Assembly: GCA_025361885.1 (NCBI GenBank)
Contig: JANYJF010000045.1
Span: 1 to 35,158 of the forward strand
Reading direction: 5' to 3'
From: Coriobacteriia bacterium
Lineage (GTDB): Bacteria > Actinomycetota > Coriobacteriia > Anaerosomatales > PALSA-660
DNA length: 35,158 nucleotides
Below the pieces are notes generated by a model. The model saw only the letters and a program-made list of their open reading frames with translations. It searched no databases and was not told the DNA's origin. Positions 24,544-33,114 of the stretch are shown in pieces. The stretch's first letter is position 1, and every line of letters starts with the position of its first letter. The translations under genes were made by a program, and so were the position numbers.

Positions 24544-25864
24544 GCGCGAGATGCCGGAGCTGACGGTCGAGGAACTAATCGAGGTCAAGCGCGACTGGAA
24601 CAAGCATTCGGCGGCCGAGTTGAAGCGGATCGTGGATCTCTTCGTGTCCGGGGAGATGGCGGACTACCAGATGGCGGCGTGGCTGATGGCCGCGTACATC
24701 AACGGCCTCGACGAGCGCGAGACCGTCTACCTGACCGACGCCATGGCGCACTCCGGCCTGACGATCGACCTGAGCTCGATACCTGGCGTGAAGGTCGACA
24801 AGCACTCCACCGGCGGCGTCGGGGACAAGACCACGCTCGTGCTGGCGCCGCTCGTAGCGTCGTGCGGGGTGCCGGTCGCGAAGATGTCGGGTCGGGGCCT
24901 GGGCCACACCGGCGGCACGCTGGACAAGCTCGAGTCGATCCCGGGCTTCCGCGTCGAGATGGAGCCGGCTGCGTTCATCGCCCAGGTGCGCGAGATCGGC
25001 GTGGCGGTCATCGCGCAGAGCCCTCGGATCTGCCCGGCTGATAAGAAGATGTACGCGCTGCGGGACGTGACGGCCACCGTGCCGTCGATACCGCTGATCG
25101 TCAGCTCGATCATCTCGAAGAAGGTCGCGGGCGGCGCCGACGCCATCGTGCTGGACGTCAAGGTCGGCTCCGGCGCCTTCATGAAGACGGAGCGTGACGC
25201 CATCCTGCTCGCTCGCGCTCTCGAGGATACCGGCCGCGCCCTGGGCCGCGAGGTCGTGACGGTCATGACCGACATGGACCAGCCGCTCGGATGCGCCGTG
25301 GGCAACGCGCTGGAGGTCCGCGAGGCGATCGACACACTGCGCGGCGAGGGCCCCACGGACCTCTACGAAGAGTGCCTGCTGCTCGGCTCCAAGATGCTCG
25401 TGCTGGCGCAGGTGGCAGACGATGAGGCCGACGGACGCGCCAGGCTCGCCGAGGCGATCTCCTCAGGGCGCGCGCTCGAATGCTTCAGGCGCTGGGTGGC
25501 CGCTCAGGGTGGCGACCCCCGCGTGGCCGACGACCCGTCGCTGCTGCCGAGCGCTCCGTTCACCCGCGAAGTCACCGCCGGGTCCGACGGCTGGGTCGCC
25601 CAGTACGACGCCGAGGGCGTCGGGCGTGCGGCGATGCTGCTCGGCGCTGGCCGCGCGACGCTGACCGACGTCATCGATCCCGCCGCGGGACTCGTGCTGC
25701 ACGCCAAGGTCGGCGACAAGGTCTCGGCCGGCGATGTGCTGGCCACGCTGTACTCCTCGGACGAGGGGAAGCTGCTCGCCGGACAGGTGCGGTTCCTAGG
25801 CGCGGTGGGCATAGCTCCCATGGAGGTCGCGAAGCGCAGGCTCGTGCACGGGGAAGGCGCATAG
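24536..25864 (+). CDS. pyrimidine-nucleoside (or thymidine) phosphorylase
   Basis: A predicted 442-residue enzyme cleaving pyrimidine nucleosides with phosphate to free base and (deoxy)ribose 1-phosphate. It shows the family's helical N-terminal domain (the YQMAAWLMAAYINGLDERE segment), KHSTGGVGDKTTL (phosphate loop), SGRGLGHTGGTLDKLE (the glycosyltransferase family 3 signature), and a C-terminal PYNP_C domain (AAGLVLHAKVGDKVSAGDVLATLYSSDEG). Residues cannot firmly separate deoA from pdp, so no symbol is given. GTG at 24536 overlaps deoB by 8 bases; together they convert pyrimidine nucleosides to pentose 5-phosphates. Confidence 0.95.
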   Translation: MAEREMPELTVEELIEVKRDWNKHSAAELKRIVDLFVSGEMADYQMAAWLMAAYINGLDERETVYLTDAMAHSGLTIDLSSIPGVKVDKHSTGGVGDKTTLVLAPLVASCGVPVAKMSGRGLGHTGGTLDKLESIPGFRVEMEPAAFIAQVREIGVAVIAQSPRICPADKKMYALRDVTATVPSIPLIVSSIISKKVAGGADAIVLDVKVGSGAFMKTERDAILLARALEDTGRALGREVVTVMTDMDQPLGCAVGNALEVREAIDTLRGEGPTDLYEECLLLGSKMLVLAQVADDEADGRARLAEAISSGRALECFRRWVAAQGGDPRVADDPSLLPSAPFTREVTAGSDGWVAQYDAEGVGRAAMLLGAGRATLTDVIDPAAGLVLHAKVGDKVSAGDVLATLYSSDEGKLLAGQVRFLGAVGIAPMEVAKRRLVHGEGA

Positions 25865-25870
25865 GGAGCC

Positions 25871-28513
25871 ATGACGCGAAGAGGCGGCATCGAGATCGCG
25901 GTCGGGCACGCCAACCCCGACTTCGACGCATACGCCTCGACCGTGGCGGCCACCAAGTTGTTCCCGGGCGCCAAGGGGGTCTTCCTGGGCACGCAGAACA
26001 TCAACGTCCGGGAGTTCCACAACCTCCACGAGGAGTTCCTGGAGTTCGTGGACCTGCGCGGGCTGGACATGGCGCGCATAGGACGGCTGATCATGGTCGA
26101 TACGCGCGACCCGGGGCGCATCGCCGAACTGTCGAGCGTCGCGCTCGACCCGGACGTCGACCTGATCGTGTACGACCACCATCCGCCGATGGAAGATGAC
26201 GTCACGCGGGGCGACGACCGCTCGCAGGTCGTCGGCGCCACGACGTCCATCCTGGTGCACGAGATCCGCGAACGGGGCATCGCGCTGACGCCGCTGGAGG
26301 CGTCGGTGATGCTGCTCGGCATCCATGAGGACACCGGCTCGCTCACATACCCGGGTTCCACCGCATACGACGCCGACGCCGTCGCGTTCCTGATGGCCGC
26401 CGGCGCGGACATGGAGGTCGTCAACCAGTTCCTCTCGCGCACGCTGACCACGCAGCAGCGGGCGCTGCTCGACACGCTCACCACATCGCTGGAGACGTGG
26501 GACATCCACGGGCTGCCTGTGGCGGTGGGCGTGGCTTCCAGCGATGTGTACGTCGACTCCGCGAGCGTGGTGACGCATTACCTCGTGGAGGATATGGGCC
26601 TGCGTGTCGCGCTGGCCGTGGTGACGATGCCGGACCGGCTGCACGTGGTGGGCCGTTCGCGGCTGGCTGAGGTCGACATCGGAGCAGTGCTGGAGCACAT
26701 CGGCGGGGGAGGCCACGCGCAGGCAGCGTCCGCCGCGCTGCGCAACACGAACGTCGCGGAGCTGCTGCCCCGCCTTCGCACGGCACTGGAGGCCGAGATC
26801 CGAGCGGCACTTCGCGCGGCGGACATCATGTCCTCGCCTGTCAGGACAGCGGCGCCCGCGACCACCATGAAGGAGGCCGGGGAGCTCATGGTCCGGTGGG
26901 GCCACGGTGCGCTGCCGGTGCTCGAAGACGGGAAGCTTGCTGGCTTGGTGACCCGAAAGGACGTCGACAAGGCGCTGCGCCACGGCCTGAGCCACGCGCC
27001 CGTGAAGGGCTTCATGGCGAGAGGCATCATCACGGCCGCGCCGGACGCGGACCTGCTCAGCCTGGAGCGTCTGCTGTCGCACGAGGCGATCGGGCGCATC
27101 CCGATCCTGTCGGGCGAAGGCGAGCTCGCCGGCATCGTCACGCGAAAGGATGTGCTGCGCGCCGAACACGGCGACGGCTACCTGGACCGCGGTCTGCCCA
27201 CCGCGCGCAGCGAAGCCACCGCGCGCTTCCTGGCCTCCGTCGACGCGCTGCTGCCCGAGGACGTGCGAGGAGCCCTGCGCGAGCTCGGCGCACTGGCCCA
27301 GGAGCGCGGAGTGCGGGCGCACGTGGTTGGCGGCTTCGTGCGCGATATGCTGCTCGGGCGACCGAACCTCGACGTGGACGTGGTGGTCGAGGGCGACGGG
27401 ATCGCGTTCGCGGACGCGGCGGCCGAGCGCCTCGGCGGTCGCGTGAAAGCGCACCTGCGGTTCGGGACCGCGGTGCTGGTATTGTCCCGGACGCTCCACC
27501 TCGACGTCACGAGCGCTCGGACCGAGTACTACACACGCCCCGGCGCGCTGCCGACGGTGGAGCGCTCGTCGTTGCGGCAGGACCTGCTGCGCCGCGACTT
27601 CTCGATCAACGCGATGGCCGCGTGCATCGACCCCGAGTGCTTCGGCGCCATCGCCGACCCGTTCGGCGGCCTCCGCGACCTGCAGAGGGGCTCGATCCGC
27701 GCCTTGCATTCGCTGTCGTTCGTCGAGGACCCGACTCGGGTGATGCGCGCCGCGCGCTTCGAGCAGCGCTACGGCTTCGCCATCGAGGACTCCACGGAGG
27801 CCTTGGCACGGCACGCTGTGGAGATGGGATTGCTTGAGGACATCTCAGGCGCCCGCGTCCGAGGAGAGCTCTTCGCCATACTCCAGGAGGAGGACGCGAC
27901 ATCCGCTCTTCGAAGGCTCGACGGGCTCGGGGCGCTATCCGTGCTGATACCCGCGTCGGCACGACCCGCCGACGTGCTGCAGGTCGCAAAGAGGGTCGAG
28001 ACGACGCTGCGCGAGCCGCCGGGCGGCGACGGCAGGCGACCACGTAAGGTCGTCGCGATGCTGTGCGCCCTGTGCCACGGCGCCACACCCCACGACGTCG
28101 AGAAGTGGGGGAGATGGCTGCGCTTGGGGCGGGACCAGATGACCGCGTGTACGCAGGTCGCGAATCGCGCGGCCGCGGTACGGCGATCTCTTCGCGACGG
28201 CCGTGGGATGCGCGACAGCCGTCTGCATGCGCTGTTGACTCCACTGGCGCCCGAGGTGCTGCTCTACCTCCACGTCACCGGCGACGACCTCGTCCGCAAG
28301 CGCGTCACGCGGTTCTCCACGGTAGTGTGGATGGTGCGTCCGGCGGTGGGTGGCGACGATCTCGTGGCGATGGGACTGGCTCCGTCGCAGGCCTTCTCTG
28401 CTATCCTTGCGCGAGCGCTCGCGGACCGGCTGGACGGCAAAGTCGCCGGTCGTGAGGCGGAACTGGGCAACCTCCGCCGACTGGCAACCGCCGCCGGCTT
28501 CGATGTGAAGTAG
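25871..28513 (+). CDS. DHH phosphoesterase-CBS pair-tRNA nucleotidyltransferase fusion
   Basis: A predicted 880-residue multidomain protein. Residues about 5-320 are a DHH/DHHA1 phosphoesterase (HANPDFDAYAS, VDTRDPGR, YDHHPP, GGGGHAQAAS), the fold of oligoribonuclease NrnA. Residues about 315-435 hold two CBS domains (each with a VTRKDV end), a likely nucleotide sensor. Residues about 470-880 are a class II poly(A)/CCA nucleotidyltransferase with VGGFVRDMLLGRPNLDVDVVVEGDG (metal-binding DxD), RRDFSINAMA and EDPTRVMRAARF. This architecture is known in deep-branching bacteria and some others, where the enzyme adds A or CCA to tRNA ends. RNA 3'-end synthesis and degradation may thus be joined in one chain. 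GGGAG precedes ATG 25871, 6 bases after the phosphorylase gene. Confidence 0.92.
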   Translation: MTRRGGIEIAVGHANPDFDAYASTVAATKLFPGAKGVFLGTQNINVREFHNLHEEFLEFVDLRGLDMARIGRLIMVDTRDPGRIAELSSVALDPDVDLIVYDHHPPMEDDVTRGDDRSQVVGATTSILVHEIRERGIALTPLEASVMLLGIHEDTGSLTYPGSTAYDADAVAFLMAAGADMEVVNQFLSRTLTTQQRALLDTLTTSLETWDIHGLPVAVGVASSDVYVDSASVVTHYLVEDMGLRVALAVVTMPDRLHVVGRSRLAEVDIGAVLEHIGGGGHAQAASAALRNTNVAELLPRLRTALEAEIRAALRAADIMSSPVRTAAPATTMKEAGELMVRWGHGALPVLEDGKLAGLVTRKDVDKALRHGLSHAPVKGFMARGIITAAPDADLLSLERLLSHEAIGRIPILSGEGELAGIVTRKDVLRAEHGDGYLDRGLPTARSEATARFLASVDALLPEDVRGALRELGALAQERGVRAHVVGGFVRDMLLGRPNLDVDVVVEGDGIAFADAAAERLGGRVKAHLRFGTAVLVLSRTLHLDVTSARTEYYTRPGALPTVERSSLRQDLLRRDFSINAMAACIDPECFGAIADPFGGLRDLQRGSIRALHSLSFVEDPTRVMRAARFEQRYGFAIEDSTEALARHAVEMGLLEDISGARVRGELFAILQEEDATSALRRLDGLGALSVLIPASARPADVLQVAKRVETTLREPPGGDGRRPRKVVAMLCALCHGATPHDVEKWGRWLRLGRDQMTACTQVANRAAAVRRSLRDGRGMRDSRLHALLTPLAPEVLLYLHVTGDDLVRKRVTRFSTVVWMVRPAVGGDDLVAMGLAPSQAFSAILARALADRLDGKVAGREAELGNLRRLATAAGFDVK

Positions 28514-28523
28514 AGGTCATCTC

Positions 28524-29189
28524 TTGACGAGCATCCTGAGTGGGCTCCCCCGACTGGCACTGACGTTCTTGCTCATACTGCCGGCGATCATTCTGCACGA
28601 GGTGGCGCACGGCTACGTGGCGTACCTGCTGGGTGACCCCACGGCCAAGATGCGCGGGCGCCTGACACTCAACCCCATCAGCCACATCGACCCCTTCGGG
28701 ACACTGTTGCTGCCCGTCCTGCTGCTCGTCGTATCCGGAGGACGCGCGGCTTTCGGCTACGCTAAGCCGGTGCCGATCAATCCGAACCTGTTCCGGGGCG
28801 ACAAGCGATGGGGCATGCTGCTGACGGGCGCCGCTGGTCCCGCAACGAACCTCGCGCTCGCGGTCTTCGTCGGGCTGATCCTGCGATTCACCGCATCGTC
28901 GATCCCGACCAGCGGCCCCGGAAGCATCGCATTGGATGTCCTGGTCACGTTCACCCTCATCAACCTCGTGCTGATGTTCTTCAACCTCATCCCGCTGCCG
29001 CCGCTCGACGGTTCGCGCGTGGTGCAGTACTTCCTGCCGCAGCGGGCTCTCCGCATCTACGATCAGATGGAGCGGTACGGCTTCATCGTCCTGTTCGGCG
29101 TGCTCTACTTCCTGCCCGGCGTGCTCTCCGGCTATCTGAACGTCACCGCGTACCCGCTGTTCAGCGTCATCACCGGTCTTCGTATCTGA
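28524..29189 (+). CDS. M50-family site-2-protease-like membrane metalloprotease
   Basis: A predicted 221-residue integral membrane protein. HEVAHG at residues 25-30 is the zinc-binding HExxH in the first helix, and NLIPLPPLDGSR (D162) supplies the third ligand in a later helix. The compact form without a PDZ domain is the short rhomboid-like S2P-M50 group (FwdE/YwhC type), of unknown substrate, often found beside trpS and scpAB. TTG at 28524 has AGAGG upstream; it begins 10 bases after the tRNA nucleotidyltransferase fusion. Confidence 0.92.
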   Translation: MTSILSGLPRLALTFLLILPAIILHEVAHGYVAYLLGDPTAKMRGRLTLNPISHIDPFGTLLLPVLLLVVSGGRAAFGYAKPVPINPNLFRGDKRWGMLLTGAAGPATNLALAVFVGLILRFTASSIPTSGPGSIALDVLVTFTLINLVLMFFNLIPLPPLDGSRVVQYFLPQRALRIYDQMERYGFIVLFGVLYFLPGVLSGYLNVTAYPLFSVITGLRI

Positions 29190-29213
29190 GCCGACGGCGG
29201 GTCAGCGCGCTCC

Positions 29214-29250
29214 TTGCGCGCCACAGGCGCCATCGATACACTTTGCGTAT
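29214..29250 (+). promoter_or_regulatory. promoter and possible operator of the toxin-antitoxin pair
   Basis: TTGCGC (29214-29219), a 17-base spacer, and TACACT (29237-29242). A short inverted repeat ATAC-N7-GTAT (29236-29250) overlaps the -10 and could be where the antitoxin binds to repress its own operon, as is usual for VapB-type proteins. Confidence 0.5.
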
Positions 29251-29266
29251 GACGAAGGAGGTATCG

Positions 29267-29476
29267 ATGGAGACAGTGACGATCTCCCCAAAGTATCAAG
29301 TGGTCATCCCGAAGACGATCAGGGAGCAGTTCGGACTGGTTCCGGGGCAGAAGGCCCATGTCTTGGGCTACCAGGGGCGCATCGAGATCTTGCCCATCAG
29401 GCCGGCGAAGGAGCTTCGCGGGATGCTTCGCGGCATGGACATGAGCGGCGTCCGCGAGGAAGAGGACCGGCTGTGA
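29267..29476 (+). CDS. AbrB-type antitoxin (VapB-like)
   Basis: A predicted 69-residue swapped-hairpin AbrB/SpoVT DNA-binding protein. The family pattern is METVTISPKYQVVIPKTIRE then GLVPGQKAHVL, followed by a toxin-binding C-terminal tail (RGMLRGMDMSGVREEEDRL). The start at ATG 29267 is set by AAGGAGGT 5 bases upstream; an ATG at 29249 would lie at the transcription start and lack a ribosome binding site. It overlaps the toxin gene by 4 bases (GTGA), ensuring coupled expression. It should bind the PIN toxin and repress the shared promoter. Confidence 0.92.
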   Translation: METVTISPKYQVVIPKTIREQFGLVPGQKAHVLGYQGRIEILPIRPAKELRGMLRGMDMSGVREEEDRL

Positions 29477-29847
29477 ACGCGGTCGACTCTTCGGCGTGGC
29501 TGGAGTACTTCTCAGATGGACCGAACGCCGCTGCCTTCGCGTCGGTCATCGAGGCGCCCGAGGATCTCGTTGTTCCATCGCTGACGCTCTACGAGGTCTT
29601 CAAGAAGACCTCGAACGTGGCGGGCGAGACGGCTGCCCTCGACGCGATGGCTGTGATGCTTCAGGGACGCGTGGTCGATCTGACCGCGACACTGGCGATA
29701 GATGCGGCCAGGGTCTCGCGCGACAGCGGACTTGCCATGGCCGATGCCGTCATTCTGGCGACCGCCCGAATGGACGGAGCGGTCCTTTGGACCCAGGACG
29801 CTCACTTCGAAGGGCTCGACGACGTCGAGTACCGCTCGAGCCGCTAG
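29473..29847 (+). CDS. PIN-domain ribonuclease toxin (VapC-like)
   Basis: A predicted 124-residue PIN nuclease. The acidic residues that hold the catalytic Mg are D5 (AVDSSAW), E41 (LTLYEVFK), D91 (AMADAVILATA) and D109 (TQDAH), so the site looks intact. VapC toxins cut tRNA or rRNA when freed from their antitoxin; the target is unknown here. It starts at GTG 29473 inside the antitoxin stop. The pair sits between the M50 protease and trpS genes, which are often near neighbours, so it may be a later insertion. Confidence 0.92.
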   Translation: MNAVDSSAWLEYFSDGPNAAAFASVIEAPEDLVVPSLTLYEVFKKTSNVAGETAALDAMAVMLQGRVVDLTATLAIDAARVSRDSGLAMADAVILATARMDGAVLWTQDAHFEGLDDVEYRSSR

Positions 29848-29897
29848 CTTCGCCGCACAGGCGAGGGCACGTGAGCGCCCGCCCCCTGCCACTGCGA

Positions 29898-29903
29898 TAG
29901 AAT
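29898..29903 (+). promoter_or_regulatory. -10 box upstream of trpS
   Basis: TAGAAT, one base from consensus, 65 bases before the trpS start. No good -35 box is visible in the GC-rich upstream sequence. Transcription would start near 29910, and the short leader leaves no room for a T-box. Confidence 0.4.
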
Positions 29904-29968
29904 GCATGCGGGCCGCGACGCGTTCGCCGGGCCCGGCACGCAGCACCCCCGCACCCGGAAGGACCCTC

Positions 29969-30970
29969 GTGATCGCTCGCAAGCGCATCCTCACCGGCTA
30001 CCGCCCGACCGGCAAGCTCCACCTCGGGCACTGGTTCGGCAACCTCCAGAACATGCTGGAGATGCAGCAGACCTACGACGCGTACTACTTCATCGCTGAC
30101 TGGCACGCGCTCACGTCGCACTGGGCGGACCCGAGCGATATCCGCACCTACACCGAGGAGATGGTGCTCGACTGGTGCGCCGCGGGCCTGGACCCGGACC
30201 TGTGCACCATCTACCGTCAGTCGGAATTCCCGCAGGTCGCCGAGTTGGCGCTGTACTTCGACATGATCACGCCGATGGCCTGGCTGGAGCGTGTCCCGTC
30301 GTACAAGGAGCAGCGCGAGCAGATCACGGATCGCGACTTGGGCAACGTGGGCTTCTTCTTGTATCCGACGCTCATGGCCGCCGACATCGCGATCCTGCTC
30401 GCCGACGCCGTCCCCGTGGGCGAGGATCAGGCGCCGCACCTCGAACTCACGCGCGAGATCGTCCGGCGTTTCAACAACACCTATGGCGAGTACCTTCGCG
30501 AGCCGGCGGCGGTCATCCCCAAGGAAGGCGCGCGCGTGCCCGGCACCGACGGCCGCAAGATGTCCAAGTCGTACGGCAACTCGATCTTCATCTCCGACCC
30601 GCCCGAGGAGATCCGCACCAAGGTCATGAGCATGCTGACCGATCCTGCCCGCAGGCTCAAGACCGACCCGGGCGATCCGGACATCTGTCCTCTGCAGCAG
30701 ATCCACAAGCTCATCTCATCGGACGAGGAGATCGCGCGGTGGGACGGGTGCTGCCGCTCGGCGGAATGCGGCTGTGTGGCGCACAAACGCAAGCTGGCCG
30801 AGGACCTGGTGGCATACCTCGCCGAGTTCCAGGCGCGGCGCACCTTGCTGGCCGCCAGGCCCGGGTACGCATGGGAGGTTCTGGAGGCCGGAGCCGCCAA
30901 AGCGCGGCCGGTGATCGACGAGACCATCGAGAACTGCCGCCGGCTCGTGAAGCTCGACAGCGCCGGATAG
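29969..30970 (+). CDS. trpS: tryptophanyl-tRNA synthetase with a variant Fe-S motif
   Basis: A predicted 333-residue class I aminoacyl-tRNA synthetase attaching Trp to tRNA-Trp. The ATP motifs are intact: GKLHLGHW (HIGH) and GRKMSKSYGN (KMSKS). The C-terminal domain carries C240, C262, C269 and H272 in the order C-x21-C-x6-C-x2-H, close to the C-x22-C-x6-C-x2-C site that holds a [4Fe-4S] cluster in the Thermotoga maritima enzyme. Here the last Cys is His and two extra Cys (C261, C267) are nearby. GTG at 29969 with GGAAGGA upstream gives the normal length. It is first of a tight group with scpA, scpB and rluB (12-base gap, then overlaps). Confidence 0.97.
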   Translation: MIARKRILTGYRPTGKLHLGHWFGNLQNMLEMQQTYDAYYFIADWHALTSHWADPSDIRTYTEEMVLDWCAAGLDPDLCTIYRQSEFPQVAELALYFDMITPMAWLERVPSYKEQREQITDRDLGNVGFFLYPTLMAADIAILLADAVPVGEDQAPHLELTREIVRRFNNTYGEYLREPAAVIPKEGARVPGTDGRKMSKSYGNSIFISDPPEEIRTKVMSMLTDPARRLKTDPGDPDICPLQQIHKLISSDEEIARWDGCCRSAECGCVAHKRKLAEDLVAYLAEFQARRTLLAARPGYAWEVLEAGAAKARPVIDETIENCRRLVKLDSAG

Positions 30971-30982
30971 CGCGCCTCACCA

Positions 30983-31741
30983 GTGGCTGCCTACAAGGTC
31001 AGGACAGAGGTGTTCGAAGGTCCATTCGATTTGTTGCTGCACCTTGTGGGCAGGCAGAAGCTCGACATCAACCAGATCTCCCTGGCCACGATCGCTGACG
31101 AGTTCGTCGACCACATCGACCGGATGAAGGAGCTCGACCTCGACGTCGCGAGCGACTTCCTTCTTGTGGCCGCGACGCTCCTGGAGCTCAAGGCCGCGAG
31201 CCTGCTTCCCCGCGAGGAGCAGGTCGTCGACGAGGAGTTCGAGGACCTCTCGCCCGAAGAGGCCCGTGACCTGCTCATCGCACGCCTGCTGGCCTACAAA
31301 CAGTTCAAGAACGTGGCGGGCGAGCTGGGCGCGCGGATGGACTCCGAAGCGCGCATGCACCCGCGCGAAGCGGGCCTGGAGGAGCCGTTCCTCAAGCTGA
31401 TGCCTGACTATCTGGAGGGCGTGACGCTGCGCGGATTGGCGGTGATCTGCGCCGACATCGTGCACAAGCGGGAGATCTTCCTGCTGCAGGCCGAGCATGT
31501 GGCGTCGATGCCCCTGTCGCTCGACTTGCACATGGAGTCGGTGGCGCGGACGGTGAAGCGCCAGGGTCGCGCGACGTTCGCCGAGCTCATCGCGGGAAAT
31601 GCGACGGCCGAGGAGATCGTGGTGACGTTCCTTGCGATACTGGAGCTCTACAAGCGCGGGCGGGTGAGCTTGGCGCAGGCCGCCTTGTTCGGTGACATAG
31701 AAGTGGTATTCCTGTCCGAGGAGGACCTGGACGATGAGTGA
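30983..31741 (+). CDS. scpA: segregation and condensation protein A
   Basis: A predicted 252-residue kleisin subunit of the bacterial SMC-ScpA-ScpB complex, which extrudes DNA loops and helps separate chromosomes. The N terminus FEGPFDLLLHLVGRQKLDI is diagnostic for the helix that binds the SMC neck, and the C-terminal winged-helix region (RGRVSLAQAALFGDIEV) binds the SMC head. GTG at 30983 lies 12 bases after trpS, without a strong Shine-Dalgarno, so translation may be coupled. It overlaps scpB by 8 bases. Confidence 0.96.
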   Translation: MAAYKVRTEVFEGPFDLLLHLVGRQKLDINQISLATIADEFVDHIDRMKELDLDVASDFLLVAATLLELKAASLLPREEQVVDEEFEDLSPEEARDLLIARLLAYKQFKNVAGELGARMDSEARMHPREAGLEEPFLKLMPDYLEGVTLRGLAVICADIVHKREIFLLQAEHVASMPLSLDLHMESVARTVKRQGRATFAELIAGNATAEEIVVTFLAILELYKRGRVSLAQAALFGDIEVVFLSEEDLDDE

Positions 31742-32354
31742 GGACCGCGAGCTTCGCGGCGCCCTGGAGGCGCTCCTGTTCGTCACCGACGAGCCTGTAT
31801 CGCCCTCGCGTGCGGCGAAGCTGCTCGACCGGAGCGAGACCGAGATCGCCGATACGCTGACGGCGCTTCGCGACGAGTACGTGCGCGACGAGCGCGGGTT
31901 CCAACTGCGCGAGATTGCCGGCGGGTGGCGGCTGTTCTCGCATCCGGCGTTCCACGGCGCCATCGAGCAGATGGTGCTCGCCTGGGACACCCGCAAGCTG
32001 TCGCAGGCGGCGCTCGAGACCCTTGCGGTGGTCGCGTACCACCAGCCGGTCGCGCGACAGGGCGTCAATGCCGTGCGTGGCGTCAACTCCGAAGGCGTGC
32101 TCGCGTCGTTGCTGGAGAAGGGTTTGGTGCGCGAGGTCGGGCGGGACCGCAACGCCAACAACGCCGCGCTGTTCGGGACCACGCGCACGTTCCTGGAGAA
32201 GTTCGGACTCAAGGACCTGGGCGAGCTGCCGCCGCTGGAGGAGTTCGCTCCCGACCCCGACACGGAGACCGCCATCCGCGAGCGTCTCAACGCCATGGAG
32301 GGCCCCTCGACGCTGAGCGAAGAGGACTCGGACGAGGTCTCCACCGTTGACTGA
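31734..32354 (+). CDS. scpB: segregation and condensation protein B
   Basis: A predicted 206-residue partner of ScpA made of two winged-helix domains. Typical parts are RGALEALLFVTDEPVS at the N terminus and LSQAALETLAVVAYHQPVARQGVNAVRGVNSEGVLASLLEKGLV, the most conserved ScpB stretch, followed by GTTRTFLEKFGLKDLGELPPLEEF. The C-terminal tail is acidic (SEEDSDEVSTVD). The start overlaps scpA, and the stop overlaps rluB by 8 bases. Confidence 0.96.
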   Translation: MSEDRELRGALEALLFVTDEPVSPSRAAKLLDRSETEIADTLTALRDEYVRDERGFQLREIAGGWRLFSHPAFHGAIEQMVLAWDTRKLSQAALETLAVVAYHQPVARQGVNAVRGVNSEGVLASLLEKGLVREVGRDRNANNAALFGTTRTFLEKFGLKDLGELPPLEEFAPDPDTETAIRERLNAMEGPSTLSEEDSDEVSTVD

Positions 32355-33114
32355 CGACAGGGGCGGCACGCCGGGATCGCAGGCTCAGGAGCGCATCGTC
32401 CCGATGCGACTGCAGAAGTTCCTGGCACGCGCGGGAGTCGCGTCGCGTAGAGGCAGCGAGGATCTGATGACCGCGGGCCGCGTGACCGTGAACGGCGAGG
32501 TCGTGACCGAGCTCGGCGCCAAGGTCGATCCCCTGGTGGACGTGGTGGCTGTCGATGGCGCGACCGTGTCGCTGGCCAGTGGTCCGGTCTACTTCGCCTT
32601 GAACAAGCCGACGGGCGTGATGACCACGATGAGTGACCCCCAGGGCCGGCCGACCGTGGCGTCGTTGATGCCGCCGGGCTATCCGGGCCTGTTCCCTGTG
32701 GGCCGGCTGGACTTCGACACCGAGGGCCTGCTGCTCCTGACCACCGACGGGGACCTGGCGCAGAAGCTTCTGCACCCGCGCCACCACGTCCCGAAGACGT
32801 ACTACGTGGAGGTGGACGGTGTCCCCACCGAGGAGGACCTGAGCCGACTGCGTGAAGGTGTGGAACTGGACGACGGGAAGACCGCGCCCGCGGAGGCACG
32901 CTTGCTCAAGCGGCAGGGACGGGGAGCGGCGATCGAACTGACGATCCGCGAGGGCCGAAAGCGGCAGGTCAAGCGCATGGCCTCGGCGGTGCGGCACCCG
33001 GTGATGTTCTTGCGAAGGACCAAGTTCGGGAACGTCGAGCTGGGGGACCTGCGACCGGGCGAGGTGCGGGAGCTGACGAGCGAAGAGGTCGAGGGGCTGC
33101 GCGCAGGGGCGTAG
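32347..33114 (+). CDS. rluB: 23S rRNA pseudouridine synthase, RluB type
   Basis: A predicted 255-residue enzyme of the RsuA/RluB/E/F family. An S4 RNA-binding domain (RLQKFLARAGVASRRGSEDLMT) precedes the catalytic domain, whose active-site Asp is in GRLDFDTEGLLLLTTDG; KRQVKRMASAVRHPV follows. RluB modifies helix 89-93 of 23S rRNA in E. coli; sibling enzymes cannot be fully excluded, but the position after scpB favours RluB. TTG at 32347 overlaps scpB; ATG at 32404, with AGGAG 12 bases upstream, is an alternative giving a shorter N terminus. Confidence 0.92.
   Translation: MTDDRGGTPGSQAQERIVPMRLQKFLARAGVASRRGSEDLMTAGRVTVNGEVVTELGAKVDPLVDVVAVDGATVSLASGPVYFALNKPTGVMTTMSDPQGRPTVASLMPPGYPGLFPVGRLDFDTEGLLLLTTDGDLAQKLLHPRHHVPKTYYVEVDGVPTEEDLSRLREGVELDDGKTAPAEARLLKRQGRGAAIELTIREGRKRQVKRMASAVRHPVMFLRRTKFGNVELGDLRPGEVRELTSEEVEGLRAGA

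Noticed and set aside
29848-29968. T-box leader before trpS
   Set aside because: The gap is too short and lacks the T-box sequence and specifier stem; only a -10 box was found.
30977-32899. 640-codon minus-strand frame across scpA, scpB and rluB
   Set aside because: Ser/Arg-rich, without motifs, and antisense to three clear genes.
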